Origin: Bombyx mori
Lineage: Eukaryota > Arthropoda > Insecta > Lepidoptera > Bombycidae
DNA length: 64,000 nucleotides
Assembly: GCF_030269925.1 (NCBI RefSeq)
Contig: NC_085131.1
Coordinates: 10,525,501-10,589,500, forward strand
Reading direction: 5' to 3'
Part shown: one piece after another, positions 12,371 to 23,320 of the stretch
Numbering within the stretch: the first letter of the stretch is position 1
Layout: every line of letters starts with the position of its first letter
Notes under the pieces: model-generated
The model's input: the letters and a program-made list of their open reading frames with translations, nothing else
Told to the model about the DNA's origin: nothing
Database searches by the model: none
Position numbers and translations under genes: made by a program

Positions 12371-13205
12371 TTATTTATTGCTTATAAATAAAAAAATGTA
12401 TGTTTGTTTGTATGTAATCTTCGAAAGTCCATATTCAAGGTCTTGAAGACGTTTGAATTTACTTTAAAATTTAGACACGCATCAATGACTTATAATAATA
12501 CCATAAAATTTTATAACTTCGCTCTAATATCCTGACCAGTAAGGACAGGATAAAAAAATATGAAATTAATTACTAGTTTGGTTTGCTATTTCAGTGGTTT
12601 TTTTTTTATTATTATATTTAAACTAAAAATATGATCTTACCTCTGAATCATATAAGATCTTGTCTTAAGCTGGAGAAAGAAATTAATACAATGTAATAAT
12701 ACTTTTTAAAAAAAAAAACTCCATAACAACCAACAGTGACAGAGCGTTGTACCTACATTTAAAATAGCTTACATTTTATTATTAACGAAGTAAACAGTTT
12801 CCTTATTAACGTTTGCGTGACTACACGGACATATGGTCGGAATGACCATAAGTCACCGTTGGAGCAAGGTGGACAAAAGATAATTTCGTAATTGCAAGGG
12901 GTGCATTTCTTTCCCACACATTCCCATACTTTCGCTATGGGGGCGGAATGTGGGACCGTATGGGGCAAAGGAAAAAATTATAATTTGTAAAATGTTCAAA
13001 CCGTTTCGTCTGACAACGTTTTTTATTAGCTCATACCGATACCGGTCACTGGAGGACACATAAATAATAATAATAACATCGACATCTACCGTTGGATGTC
13101 AAAATGACAGCATCATTAAGATAACGGTTATCCGGGCCCTTAAGGAAGAACTTCGGCAACTTCCCGATAGAAACAGGCAATAAAGACAAAATTTTCAAGA
13201 CACAT

Positions 13206-13446
13206 ACTGGTGGTAGGACCACTTGTGAGTCCACGCGGATAGGTACCACCGCCCTGCCCATTTCTGCCGTGAAGCAGTAATGCGTTTCGGTTTAAAGGGT
13301 GGGGCAGCCGTTGTAACTATACTTGAGACCTTAGAACTTGTATCTCAAGGTGGGTGGCCCGTCTATGTTGTAGATGTCTATGGGCTCCAGTAACCACTTA
13401 ACACCAGGTGGGCTGTGAGCTCGTCCACCCATCTAAACAATAAAAA
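13206..13446 (+). mobile_element. Bm1-type SINE (plus)
   Basis: A well-kept 5'-truncated copy ending CTAAACAATAAAAAAAG. It stands tail to tail with a minus copy only about 60 bp away. Confidence 0.85.
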
Positions 13447-13507
13447 AAGTATGTAGTTGGTATTTCAGTGTACAAATTGAGGTATTTCAGTTTAATTGAA
13501 ATTTCAA

Positions 13508-13741
13508 TTGCTTGATGGATGGACGATTGCATGTGTAGATGAGCTCACGGCCCACCTGGTGTAAAGTCGTTACCGGAGCCCATAGACATCTACAATGTAA
13601 ATACCACCTTGAAACATGAATTCGAAGGTCTCTATTTTTTAACAGTACACTACAAGCCGAAACGCATTACTGCTTCACGGCAGAAATAGGCAGGGTGATG
13701 GTACGTACCCGTTTATCTCACAAAACGACCTACCACCAGTA
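13508..13741 (-). mobile_element. Bm1-type SINE (minus), diverged
   Basis: Starts GATGGATGGACGATTGC, ends CCTACCACCAGTAAAC. The middle is diverged. Paired with the 13206 copy it forms an inverted repeat of roughly 230 bp. Confidence 0.75.
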
Positions 13742-13754
13742 AACCGCCACCGCT

Positions 13755-13850
13755 TCTATCGGAAACGGGTTAGCTTTGCCCCTGAGATTGCTGACTTCTT
13801 GACTCACCACGACCACTCGTCATCAGCTGTGCAATAAGCGAAACATTAAA
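13755..13850 (+). mobile_element. Decayed LINE tail fragment
   Basis: TTAGCTTTGCCCCTGAGATT, GCTGACTTC, CTCATCAG-like text and GTGCAATAA are a degenerate form of the CTTGGCTCTGCCCCTGGCAT tail seen at 14.9, 17.7 and 35.9 kb. Confidence 0.4.
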
Positions 13851-14089
13851 TTAAGACTAAATTTATTTAATTTAAAATGAGTTCAAGGAAATACTATTAA
13901 TACAAACAGTATATACTATTTTATGTAATTAATAGTCACAAACTTCGGAAAACCCCTTCTTAGAAAAACAAAATTAGAATTAACTTTAAAGGTTTATATT
14001 AAATTTTCGTAAGTAGTTCAATTTAATTAATGCATTAAATTGGTTTTCGCGTCAGGATCACGTAAGGATAATAATTTTGCAAGAGTTTG

Positions 14090-14290
14090 TCGACACGTAC
14101 AAGACTCACTTCATTCTCTTCTAAGAGGTTAGTTATTCCACCTACGCCCGGACGGGTGAGTGAACTCACGGGCTCAACCTGAGAGAATTTACTAACACTA
14201 ACCCTAGCAAAAGCAGTGCTTCGCAGAATCAACCACCGGATCGGAATCGCGGCCCACTGAGAAGATCCGGCGAGAAAATCAGTGGATAAG
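14090..14290 (-). mobile_element. Retroposon family 2, copy (minus)
   Basis: Contains CCACTGAGAAGATCCGGCGA (the reverse of the hairpin core), CACCGGATCGGAATCGCG and GTGAACTCACGGGCTC. The 3' A-rich end is missing or degraded. Confidence 0.7.
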
Positions 14291-14898
14291 TGATACCATT
14301 TTTACTTAGCAGTCTATCACGACTAACAATCGTCTTCAGCATGTTCCCGATAGAATCGGCTGGACTGATTTCGAATTCGACTGAGATTGGAATCTTCAGA
14401 TTGGCCTAGGGGGTGATCCTTTGAAATATGGTGGCTATTGGACCAAACTCAAATCAAAGATCGGTTAGCAAAGTGGGCTGGGTCTGACCACTTCACACAT
14501 ATGAATAGATATTACTTTTGCAGATATTTTTTTTTGTATCTTATGGAGCCCCCTCGACCGGGAATCCGTAAATGGATTCCGTAGCGTTAAAAAAAAAAGA
14601 TAGGTATCTTATGGAGAAGCCCTAAAGATTTTCATCAAAACATGACTATTAAACCACAAATATTATTACTCATATTCCGTTACTACTTCGTAGAATTACT
14701 CAACATTAGTTGAATTGTTTACAATTGTTTATTATTTTAGTAAATTAAATCGTATTTCTTCGAAGTATATTATATAATTTACTTGTAATCTTGTAATTGG
14801 AATTATATAATAATATTATATTGTTTTTTTTTTCTTTTTTTTCTTCTTTATTTTTTTTTGCTTAGATGGCAGCGGTTTGGCTCTTCTTTTTTTGTTTG

Positions 14899-15011
14899 TA
14901 GGCAGTGGCTTGGCTCTGCCCCTGGCATTGCTGACGTCCATGAGCGACGGTAACCACTCACCCTCAGGTGGGCCGTATGCTCGTCTGCCTATATGGCAAT
15001 AAAAAAAAAAG
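14899..15011 (+). mobile_element. LINE 3' tail (CTTGGCTCTGCCCCTGGCAT type)
   Basis: GTAGGCAGTGGCTTGGCTCT to GGCAATAAAAAAAAAA. This is the same tail that follows RT coding sequence at 35.9 kb, so it is a strongly 5'-truncated LINE. Confidence 0.7.
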
Positions 15012-15172
15012 GTGGGTGGACGAGCTTACGACCCACCTGGTGTTACGCGGTTACCGGAGCCCATAGACATCTACAACGTAAATGCCGATATATGTTTTAA
15101 GGTAGCATTAACGCATTACCGCTTCACAGCAGAAATAGGCAGGGCTGTGGTACCTACCCGTGCGGACCCATA
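15012..15172 (-). mobile_element. Bm1-type SINE (minus), internally deleted
   Basis: It directly abuts the poly(A) of the LINE tail before it. It keeps the GTGGACGAGC and GGCAGAAATAGGCAGGGC blocks, but the centre is shortened. Confidence 0.7.
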
Positions 15173-15174
15173 AT

Positions 15175-15378
15175 TTATTTATTTATTGCATAGATGGGTG
15201 GACGAGCTCACCGCCCACCTGGTGTTAAGTGGTTACTGGAGCCTATAGACATCTACAACGTAAATGCGCCACCCACCTTGAGATTTGAGTTCAAAGGTCT
15301 CAGTATAGTTACAATGGCTGCCCCACCCTTCAAACCGAAACGCATTACTGCTTCACGGCAGAAATAGGCAGGGTCTTT
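15175..15378 (-). mobile_element. Bm1-type SINE (minus), truncated
   Basis: Starts at (ATTT)n and GCATAGATGGGTGGACGAGC and stops at GGCAGAAATAGGCAGGGT. It is in tandem, same orientation, with the copy before it. Confidence 0.8.
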
Positions 15379-15392
15379 GTTTCAATAGTAAA

Positions 15393-15610
15393 CTAGCCGT
15401 ACTCACCCGCTTCACTGGTCATTTAAAATTAACATTACTATTTATTGTCATTATTATTAAGGAGTACAACACTCATATAAATATTAGCCTATCCATTAAG
15501 TACATGTATTTTCTACATGAATACCAAGTATCAAGTCAATCGGATGCATGATTCAGTAGTTATAACGAAACATCCGTAAAGACTACCGTAGATTTATACA
15601 TTAGTATAGA
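15393..15610 (-). mobile_element. Non-autonomous Helitron, family H2 (minus)
   Basis: On the minus strand it starts TCTATACTAATGTATAAATC and ends ACGGCTAG with T after it; the base before TC is A. TC start, CTAG end, a GC-rich hairpin near the 3' end and insertion between A and T are the Helitron hallmarks. A sister copy lies at 41313. Confidence 0.8.
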
Positions 15611-15734
15611 TACGCAAATCACAAGCAATCAAATCAATTTATGTGACTTTGATTTTTATCACATCATGTTATTCCATCATCTTGGAAGTAATTCATGGAC
15701 ATGAGGCGAATAAGTATTTCATATAAAAAAACTT

Positions 15735-15960
15735 AAAAAAACTGGTAAATGCATGCGGGATTTGAACACTGGTACGGTCACATCGCTCGATACACAAATG
15801 TAAACTGGGCGTCTTATCCTTTAGGCCACGGTGACTAAATGAAGTATTCAATTCTAGAAATAATCTTTAAGCTATACAATGATAAATTGATACTGGTGAT
15901 AAGGTACCATCACATTTCTGCCGCGAGACAATCATTCAATTTCAAGAATGGAGCATTTGG
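15735..15960. mobile_element. SINE head (minus) and Bm1 body piece (plus)
   Basis: 15745-15835 reads on the minus strand as GTGGCCTAAAGGATAAGACG with a B-box-like GTGTTCAAATCCC, the tRNA-derived head of a Bm1-like SINE. 15892-15960 is a decayed plus-strand body piece. They are opposed, so this is rearranged rather than one copy. Confidence 0.5.
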
Positions 15961-16364
15961 GGTTACACGGTAGGGAAGATCTTGCAGCAGGTGCAATTAC
16001 TCGGTAGACCGACGATCTGTATGTTGCTATATGCTGTATGTTGCTCAAAATTTGTATATATGCAAGCTGTATTAATTATAAATATACTTAAAAAAGGCTT
16101 CAAGAATAAAAAAAAATGTAGCCCCGTTAAACACGCTGGAAGTCGCAGAATTCACGACAAATTACGCATGGCGTTTACGTATACGAGGGTGTCTTACTAG
16201 TGCTGCGACAGTAATTTATCGCTAGAATTCTATTATCTATCGATCTCTATCGATAGTCTTCATAAATACATATATTTATTGATCTAGATGGCAATTGTAA
16301 CTTCACTTGATTTTAAGTGGGTTTGAGCCAACGTAACGCCATCACATACTCTGAAATTGGACGT

Positions 16365-16960
16365 TGTCGTGGCCCTAAGGATAAGACGTCCGGTGTTGAG
16401 CGATGCACCGGTGTTCGAAGCACAGGCGGGACCAATTTTCCTAATGAAATACGTACTCAACAAATTTTCACGATTGACTTCCACGGTGAAGGAATAACAT
16501 CGTGTAATAAAAATCAAACCTCTTGACTCGTGGGACCTCTTGTGAGTCCGCACGGGTAGGTACCACCACCCTCCCTATTTCTGCCATGTGTTCTTCCTCA
16601 CGAACCACGGAGCCCCAACGGCTAACCTGCAAAAGCGGAGATTGGAGGGTGTCTATGTGTGTGCGGGCCGCGTGAGCGAACACCACACTCGCATAAGTCA
16701 TGACGGGCCTTATGCAAGTTTTGTAAAGTGTCACCTTGTTCCGAAGGGACATTTTACTCCGCTTACAGATCATGGGATAGCAGTAATGATTAGCAGTAAT
16801 GCGTCTCGGTTTGAAGGGTGGGGCAGCTGTTGTAACTATACTTGAGACCTTAGAACTTATATCTGAAGGTGGATGGCGCATTTACGTTGTAGATGTCTAT
16901 GGGCTCCAGTAACCACTTAACATCAGGTGGGCTGTGAGCTCGCCCACCCATAAACTAATT
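16365..16960 (+). mobile_element. Long Bm1-type SINE interrupted by a LINE fragment
   Basis: The tRNA-derived head is present (GTGGCCCTAAGGATAAGACG and GGTGTTCGAA), then the body as far as TTTCTGCCATG near 16588. About 190 bp of foreign sequence follows, then the body resumes at GCAGTAATG and runs to the poly(A). The interruption encodes part of a reverse transcriptase on the minus strand. Confidence 0.75.
16590..16780 (-). pseudogene. Non-LTR reverse transcriptase fragment inside Bm1
   Basis: The minus strand encodes KMSLRNKVTLYKTCIRPVMT and continues YASVVFAHAARTHIDTLQ, the well-known region downstream of the RT domain in jockey-clade LINEs. The frame then breaks (the usual SRFCRLAVGAPWFVRN appears shifted). 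No start, no endonuclease: a dead fragment. Confidence 0.8.
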
Positions 16961-17038
16961 AAAAAAAAAACTCAATTGTTTGGTTTGACAGGCGACCCGC
17001 CCGTCTTATTACATACATTCGCACTTTAGCGTTATTTT

Positions 17039-17073
17039 TATCGATACAATTTCGAATTAAATGTGTATCGATA
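17039..17073. promoter_or_regulatory. Pair of perfect DRE motifs
   Basis: TATCGATA occurs at 17039-17046 and 17066-17073, 20 bp apart, next to a GC-richer unique stretch. The motif recruits DREF in flies. It could mark a promoter, possibly of an upstream non-coding exon, but no start site is identifiable. Confidence 0.3.
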
Positions 17074-17712
17074 AATCGACGTGCCGCTCAACCTGAGTCC
17101 GCCTCTACCGGTGCGATATGCACGGAAATCAACAGGTCAAAGGGAACACGTGCTCGAACCCGTGAGAACTACCGTTTATAAGCCCCGATCTTTATTTCGC
17201 CTTATCGTCTATCTCACAAATGCTAAAAAAGTTTGTTTTGGCAATCAAACAAAATAACTTTCCTATTTTTGTCATCATTAAAATATTGTCAAGAAATTTA
17301 GTAAATAAAAAAATCATTAACTCTGTTTTCTGAACATTATTTTAACTAAAATGCCTTAGCATTACATCGCCCTTATTTATCTGGTATTTGATTCAGTGCC
17401 AATATTTTAGTAAAACAAAATCGTACATTATAAATGTCGTGATGCTTAAAAGCTATACGATTTAATTCGCTATCACAATTCGACAACGCATTATTTATTC
17501 GTGTATCGGTAATTACCGGAATTGTTTTATTGTTGTCATAAATAGCTGTACGCAACGGAGGTTTATGAGAAGGGTGATAATATTATCATAAAATTAACGT
17601 AACACTAACGTAATAGTTTTTAGATTCTCACATATTTTAAAATTTCATTCAAAACTACACTAAAGACGAAAATTCTTACCCAGAAGAAACATTGGAAAAA
17701 AAATATATATTG

Positions 17713-17831
17713 TGTAGGCAGCGGCTTGGCTCTGCCCCTGGCATTGCTGAAGTCCATGGGCGACGGTAACCGCTCACCATCAGGTGGGCCGTATGCTCGT
17801 CTGCCGACAAGGGCAATAAAAAAAAAAAAAA
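17713..17831 (+). mobile_element. LINE 3' tail
   Basis: GTAGGCAGCGGCTTGGCTCT to GGGCAATAAAAAAAAAAA; a clean, probably young, extremely 5'-truncated copy. Confidence 0.75.
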
Positions 17832-17834
17832 CTT

Positions 17835-19440
17835 TAAAATATACATATTAAATCTGTTATGCCGACTTAACCTAATAGGTGTATGGCTTTAATAAAGAAT
17901 AAAAAAAAAACTGTTATTGTTCATATTGATTAGACGATTAAGAATAAATGTAAATCAAACAACCAAACATAAACAAGTTTTGTCACATACAAAATTGTTC
18001 TAGTTTAAATAAAAAAAATCTTTAAAATACGCTATTGTGACTAGATATTATTTAGAAATAACGCATGACATATCCTCAACGTTGTAGATTGCCAAACCGG
18101 ACAATCTATAGACATTTTAATGCGCTGTTTCTATACAAATTCAACAAATATAATTACGGAAACACCGGAACAATTCGAGATGGTTCAGCGACTCAGATTT
18201 CAAACACTCTAAAATGCAAACACGAACAAAATTGAAAACCCGTATGCCGTCCGCGTAAGTTTCATTTCGCTCTGTCCCGATTAGTTCAACGTTGAAAAAT
18301 ATTAGTTCAACGAAATATATAGTAAAATATGATTAAAACGAATACGCATAAAGTTGGTTTTTCCAATTGAAATTCCAAGTGAATATCCAATTGTGATATC
18401 GCGATGTATAGTGAGCCTCACGTACCGAAATGACCGCAAATGGCAGCCAAAAAGAGGTCGCAATTCATGTAGGTACGACTTCACAAAAGTAATAACAGTG
18501 TAATTGCGTATACGAAATTCTGGGGATCACTATATTAGCAAATTCTAGTAACATTTGTAGGACAAAATAGACCGAAAAGATATCGAATTAATTGAAAAAC
18601 ACTCTAATTGTGTATACTAAATTCTGGGGACCACTATTAATTATTATTACAATAAATATTGAATTGAACAAAAATAAACTAAGAAGCCTGTGAATTATAA
18701 GCATTAGCTATTTTTTTTTTATTTGTTGTTCAAGTCACAAACACCTCTTTCGTTTGACAGCATATAGGTTTGCTATAAGGCTGTATGGGCTAAGCCCTTT
18801 GCCTATTGGCGAATTTAAAAACTATGGCATGGATAGTTTTGGGATGTTATCAATTAAGTAAATATTTTTTTTGGAAAACAATGCCAGGTTGAAAGAAATG
18901 TTGATACATAAACTAAACAACGTGAAAAAATAAGGCATAGTTTTTCAAGTAACATTTGCAAAAAACCAAATTAATTGATGAGAATTCTAAAAATGTATTT
19001 GTACCTAATTTCGAAATTTCATGAGAACTAACCTAACCAATGCGTATGTGTATGCTATGGTCTTCTTTTATATCTCTGCTCGTTACAATAAAAAAATCAT
19101 CGAATTTTTTTGAACTGTATTATGATGGACATCTGGAATAAAACTAATCATATTTAACTCTAATAATACGACTAACTAAACCTTAAATACTATGTTTTTT
19201 ATTGTATCGTTTTTGACGTGACAACGAATATCCAAGAATTTGCAATGCATTTATAAGTTATTTTTCTTTTAATTCATAGTATACCACTACAGATACTTTA
19301 AAATGGTTATGATTTTATTACAGACTCGAAATGCAGTTTCACAACTGATAGTAGCAGTAGGAACCTTAAGGATTGCGTTTTTCAAAGCTTGATTTCAATT
19401 AAAGATTGAACACATTTTATTAAGGATTTCAAACAACGTT
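17835..19440. other. A+T-rich unique stretch
   Basis: No repeat or gene is recognised. It holds a 33-bp direct repeat (18501-18533 and 18605-18637, three mismatches). Short ORFs here have no recognisable content. Confidence 0.5.
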
Positions 19441-19444
19441 TTTT

Positions 19445-19690
19445 ACTGGTGGTAGGACCTCTTGTGAGTCCGCACGGGTAGGTACCACCGCCCTGCCTAA
19501 TTCTGCCGTGAAGCAGTAATGCGTTTCGGTTTGAAGGGTGGGGCAGCCGTTGTGACTATACTGAGACCTTAGAACTATATCTCAAGGTGTGTGGCGCATT
19601 TACGTTGTAGATGTCTATGGGCTCCAGTAACCACTTAACACCAGGTGGGCTGTGAGCTCGTCCACACATCTAAGCAATTAAAAATAATAA
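19445..19690 (+). mobile_element. Bm1-type SINE (plus)
   Basis: ACTGGTGGTAGGACCTCTTG to CTAAGCAATTAAAAATAA, nearly intact for a 5'-truncated copy. Tail to tail with the copy at 19930. Confidence 0.85.
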
Positions 19691-19929
19691 TTAAAAAAAA
19701 TGTAATCTCGGGACCGAATATATAATTTACTTATGAAGGCATTTAACTTATGACGATAATTTAAGGAAATTTGCAACCGCACGGTTTTCCCTGCGCTGAC
19801 GTGTGTGACTTAATATTTAAATTAATAATTATTTGTTAAATTGTAAACTAAAGTTATTTAGGTTTCATCTTTGAATGCAAATGCTTGATATTTCTTTTTT
19901 CACTTACGTTCACATTATTTATTATTATT

Positions 19930-20164
19930 TATTAATTGCATAGATGGGTGGACGAGTTCACAGTCTACCTGGTGTTAAGTGGTTAGCGGAGCCCATAGAC
20001 ATCTACAACGTAAATGCCGCCACCCACCTTGAGATATGAGTTCTAGGGTCTCAGTATAGTTACAACGGCTGCCCCACTCTTCAAACCGAAACGCATTGCT
20101 GCTTCACGGCTGAAATAAGCAGGGTACCTACCCATGCAGACTCCGAAGACGTCCTAACACCAGT
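19930..20164 (-). mobile_element. Bm1-type SINE (minus)
   Basis: (ATT)n, then GCATAGATGGGTGGACGAGT, through GCAGGGTACC to CCTAACACCAGTAA. One short deletion near the TACC block. Confidence 0.8.
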
Positions 20165-20377
20165 AATAAAAATTATGTTCCGTAATTAGCAGGGAGAAGT
20201 TTTCTAATAACTCAAACATTTGATTTGCGACCAAGAATTTAATTGGTTTTTCTTTCCAAGTTACGTTTGAACGTTCGCTTCTAATATCAGTAACGTTAAA
20301 GGACCTTTTGCCTCCGAACAGTAGTCCTATCTAGACCACGAGGTAATTACTTACTACACCAAAGCGGTCACAGATTT

Positions 20378-20690
20378 TTTTTATTGCTTAGATGGGTGGA
20401 CGAGCTCACAGCCCACCTGGTGTTAAGTGGTTACTGGAGCCCATGGACATCTACAACGTAAATGCGCCACCCACCTTGAGATATGAGTTCTAAGATCTCA
20501 GTATAGTTACAACGGCTGCCCCACCCTTCAAACCGAAACGCATTACTGCTTCACGGCAGAAATAGGCAGGGCGGTGGTACCTACCCGCGCGGACTCACAA
20601 GACGTCCTACCACCAGTAATTACGCAAATTATAATTTTGCGGGTTTCACTTTTATTACACGATGTTATTCCTTCACCGCGGAAATCAGCG
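20378..20690 (-). mobile_element. Bm1-type SINE (minus), longer copy
   Basis: Extends past the usual truncation point into the AATTATAATTTTGCGGGTTT and GATGTTATTCCTTCACCG segments, so about 310 bp is present. The tRNA-like head is missing. Confidence 0.85.
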
Positions 20691-21019
20691 TCAAACGAGT
20701 AAAACAAACGTTCGCTTGTTTTAATTCTAATCACGTGTAGGTATTCTGTAACATAATGCAGAGGTAGGAGACCAGGCGTGTCGCCGGTCGCAAGTGGTCA
20801 CGCCAACATCGGAAGTCATCCGCTATTGATACCATCTCATTGTGCTCGACGGCAAATTGCCGGGGCGGATGTTGCTAGAGACGCGGGATCAGCGCGGCTC
20901 CAAAGGATCACGACTTCCGGGGGATGAGTAGAATGCATAAATTAACGATCTTACTACGGTAGGTCGCGGCTTTGCGAAAAAACTAATATTAAAAAAAAAA
21001 CTAATATTTAAAAAAAAAA

Positions 21020-21250
21020 AGACATGCCCGCTGAGTTTCTTGCCAATTTTTCTCAGGACAGAGGCTAGTTTTTGTGAATTGACGGTAGTTCTTTTGACGT
21101 TCAACAAGTATGTACTTTCATTTATGTTGAATTTTTTTTTTTTATTTGATTTCATTTGCTCTGCCTCTGGCATTGCTGACGTCCACGGGCGACGGTAACC
21201 ACTCACCATTAGATGAGCCGTATGCTCGTTCGTCTACAAGTGCAATAAAA
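21020..21250 (+). mobile_element. LINE tail pieces (two types)
   Basis: 21024-21130 has CCGCTGAGTTTCTTGCC, TTCTCAGGACAGAGGC and a TTGACGTTCAACAAGTATG stretch, a common moth LINE 3' region. 21160-21250 is the CTCTGCCTCTGGCATTGCTG tail of the other LINE type, ending GTGCAATAAAA. They sit side by side. Confidence 0.55.
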
Positions 21251-21560
21251 TTATCGTCCGTTACAATTTCTATTAGACTAATTGATTGTAACAAAACAAC
21301 ATTTAGTTACGGAAATAACATAAGATGGGTTTATACTCAATACAAAGTTATTAGTTGAAATCAAAGTTCGATTCTTTTCCAATTAGAAAACGAGGGGACT
21401 ACGTAAATGAAGACATAATTAGAAGGACACCTAACTTACCCTTAAAACGATAAACGCATAAGGTTTTGTATCAATAATGGAACTCTGTAAACAATATATG
21501 CTTTAAAATGTATCATTTTCTGATATTTGTTTGACTAACACTAGGTACATAGATACCTAT

Positions 21561-22134
21561 GTAATGAATGATTGAATGTCAATCTGTCATATGACAATTG
21601 ATAGTTGTTTAAATAATTTTTCAGTTAATGGACGATTTGAAATGTGTGTGAAAGAATTATTGAAGAAAGGGCATTAAATGTTGTTTCTTGTTATTTAGAA
21701 GAAACGCAATTTCGTCTTTTCTTATTTAAACACCGTAAATACCATTATAAAACAACATTTTTGCTATAATATATTGAGAAAATGGAGAAATTAAGATTTG
21801 ATTTTACCATGAAATCAATGGCGGATGGAAAAACAAACGTCATATGCATAACTTCCATTGCTACACCAAGTGGACAAGTTTTTGGAATTCCAGTCGAATA
21901 TCAACCTGTAAATCTTCATAAGGTGATCACAACTACTCCTAACTACACCAGAGTAAAAAACTCTTTAGTAAAAAGGCATCAATTAAAACAATATTAATAA
22001 TTAAATCAAAACAACATTTAATGCCCTTTCTTCAATAATTCTTTCACACACATTTCAAATCGTCCATTAACTGAAAAAATATTTAAACAACTATCAATTG
22101 TCATATGACAGATTGACATTCAATCATTCATTAC
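21561..22134 (+). mobile_element. 574-bp foldback element with 126-bp TIRs
   Basis: The left arm 21561-21686 and right arm 22009-22134 are inverted copies with a single mismatch, beginning GTAATGAATGATTGAATGTC. An exact 6-bp duplication ACCTAT flanks it (21555-21560 and 22135-22140). The interior holds one ORF of 71 codons. Near-identical arms suggest recent activity. Long arms and a 6-bp target duplication are known from Polinton/Maverick elements, but those start with AG and are 15-20 kb, so the class is open. Confidence 0.85.
21782..21997 (+). CDS. 71-aa ORF inside foldback element, function unknown
   Basis: The ORF begins MEKLRFDFTMKSMADGKTN, continues with ITSIATPSGQVFGIPVEYQP and ends with a basic KNSLVKRHQLKQY. 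It has an upstream TATAATATATTGAGAAAATGG context and an in-frame stop before the ATG. It sits entirely between the two arms. I recognise no domain; it is too short to be a transposase. It may be a remnant of a longer protein from an autonomous relative or chance, though its even composition argues against pure noise. Confidence 0.4.
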   Translation: MEKLRFDFTMKSMADGKTNVICITSIATPSGQVFGIPVEYQPVNLHKVITTTPNYTRVKNSLVKRHQLKQY

Positions 22135-22629
22135 ACCTATACAATTTTCAGAATGAATTTACGTCAATTTACGTTCAAATACCACAGAAAAAACAACGTG
22201 TCGTCAATGGTAACGGAAACAGTACGTTAACCGTGTGTCTCATAGAATTATTTCTGACATTTTTAGCCTTTATTGTCCCGCTGAATACAGGGTCACGCTC
22301 CAAAAGGAATTAAGTCCGATCGCATATTGCGCGATCGTGCCGGTCCGGAATGTTTATCTATCTCTCTTTTAACGTGATCGTTGGAGGGGGATGAATAAAA
22401 TGTACTATGTTAGGCAATTTGCACGGTCTTGTTTGAGATGTATTCTGTCATAACTGAAACCTACCGGACCGACAAGGGCCGAGAATGTGCGCCCACGCTA
22501 ATACCGCGGAAGCCCATATCTTTTGTCATTCACCATGTATACAATTTTATCTAATACAATGCTCCGACCTACCTACTCGTGTCTTATTACAATATTGACG
22601 AAATAATTCTATATTTTAGGTAGATATTA

Positions 22630-22868
22630 ATGGTGGTAGGACCTCTTGTGAGTCCGCACGGGTAGTTACCACCAGCCCGCTTATTTCTGCCGTGAAGCAG
22701 TAATGCGTTTCGGTTTCAAGGGCAGCCGTTGTAAATGTACTTGAGACCTTAGAACTTATATCTCAAGGTGGGTGGCGCATTTACGCTGTAGATGTATTTG
22801 GGCTCCAGTAACCACTTAACACTGGGTGGGCTGTGAGCTCGTCCACCCAACTAAGCAATAAAAAAAAA
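22630..22868 (+). mobile_element. Bm1-type SINE (plus)
   Basis: GGTGGTAGGACCTCTTGTGA to AAGCAATAAAAAAAAG, with a small deletion before GGCAGCCG. It is the last Bm1 before a 13.8-kb Bm1-free region that includes the first pros exons. Confidence 0.85.
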
Positions 22869-23320
22869 GATTATATTAGATTTGAATGTAATATCTTAGT
22901 AGAATTTTTTTTGGTTCTATGAATTATCTAATATTTTGTGATTTCTTATAAGAAAACGATAAAATATCAAAAACAAATTGGCTAATGTTAGACAAATATC
23001 TAATATAAAATTTCATGTTATCAGTGCTGATCCATTATCATGTCTTAGTTTATACTTTTCATTAATTTCTTTAATTTATATTAAAACATATACCAAACTT
23101 TTATAAATAATGTTTAATAAATGTGAATTAATAAAAATATATAAAATAGTTTGAAAATGTTCCTTTAGTATTTTAAAAATTAATGATAATCTCGAAGGAG
23201 GTGGATTAAAGAAATTTACTAGTAAATTATATGATAATGTAAGATGTAAGAAGCATGCAGACGCGCTTGGTGCGTTGCACGCAGGCAGGTGTTGTGATCG
23301 CGCTCCCCTCTCTGTTGCAG

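Noticed and set aside
16468..16881. 137-codon minus ORF as an intact LINE protein
   Set aside because: Only the middle is reverse transcriptase; both ends are Bm1 sequence read in antisense.
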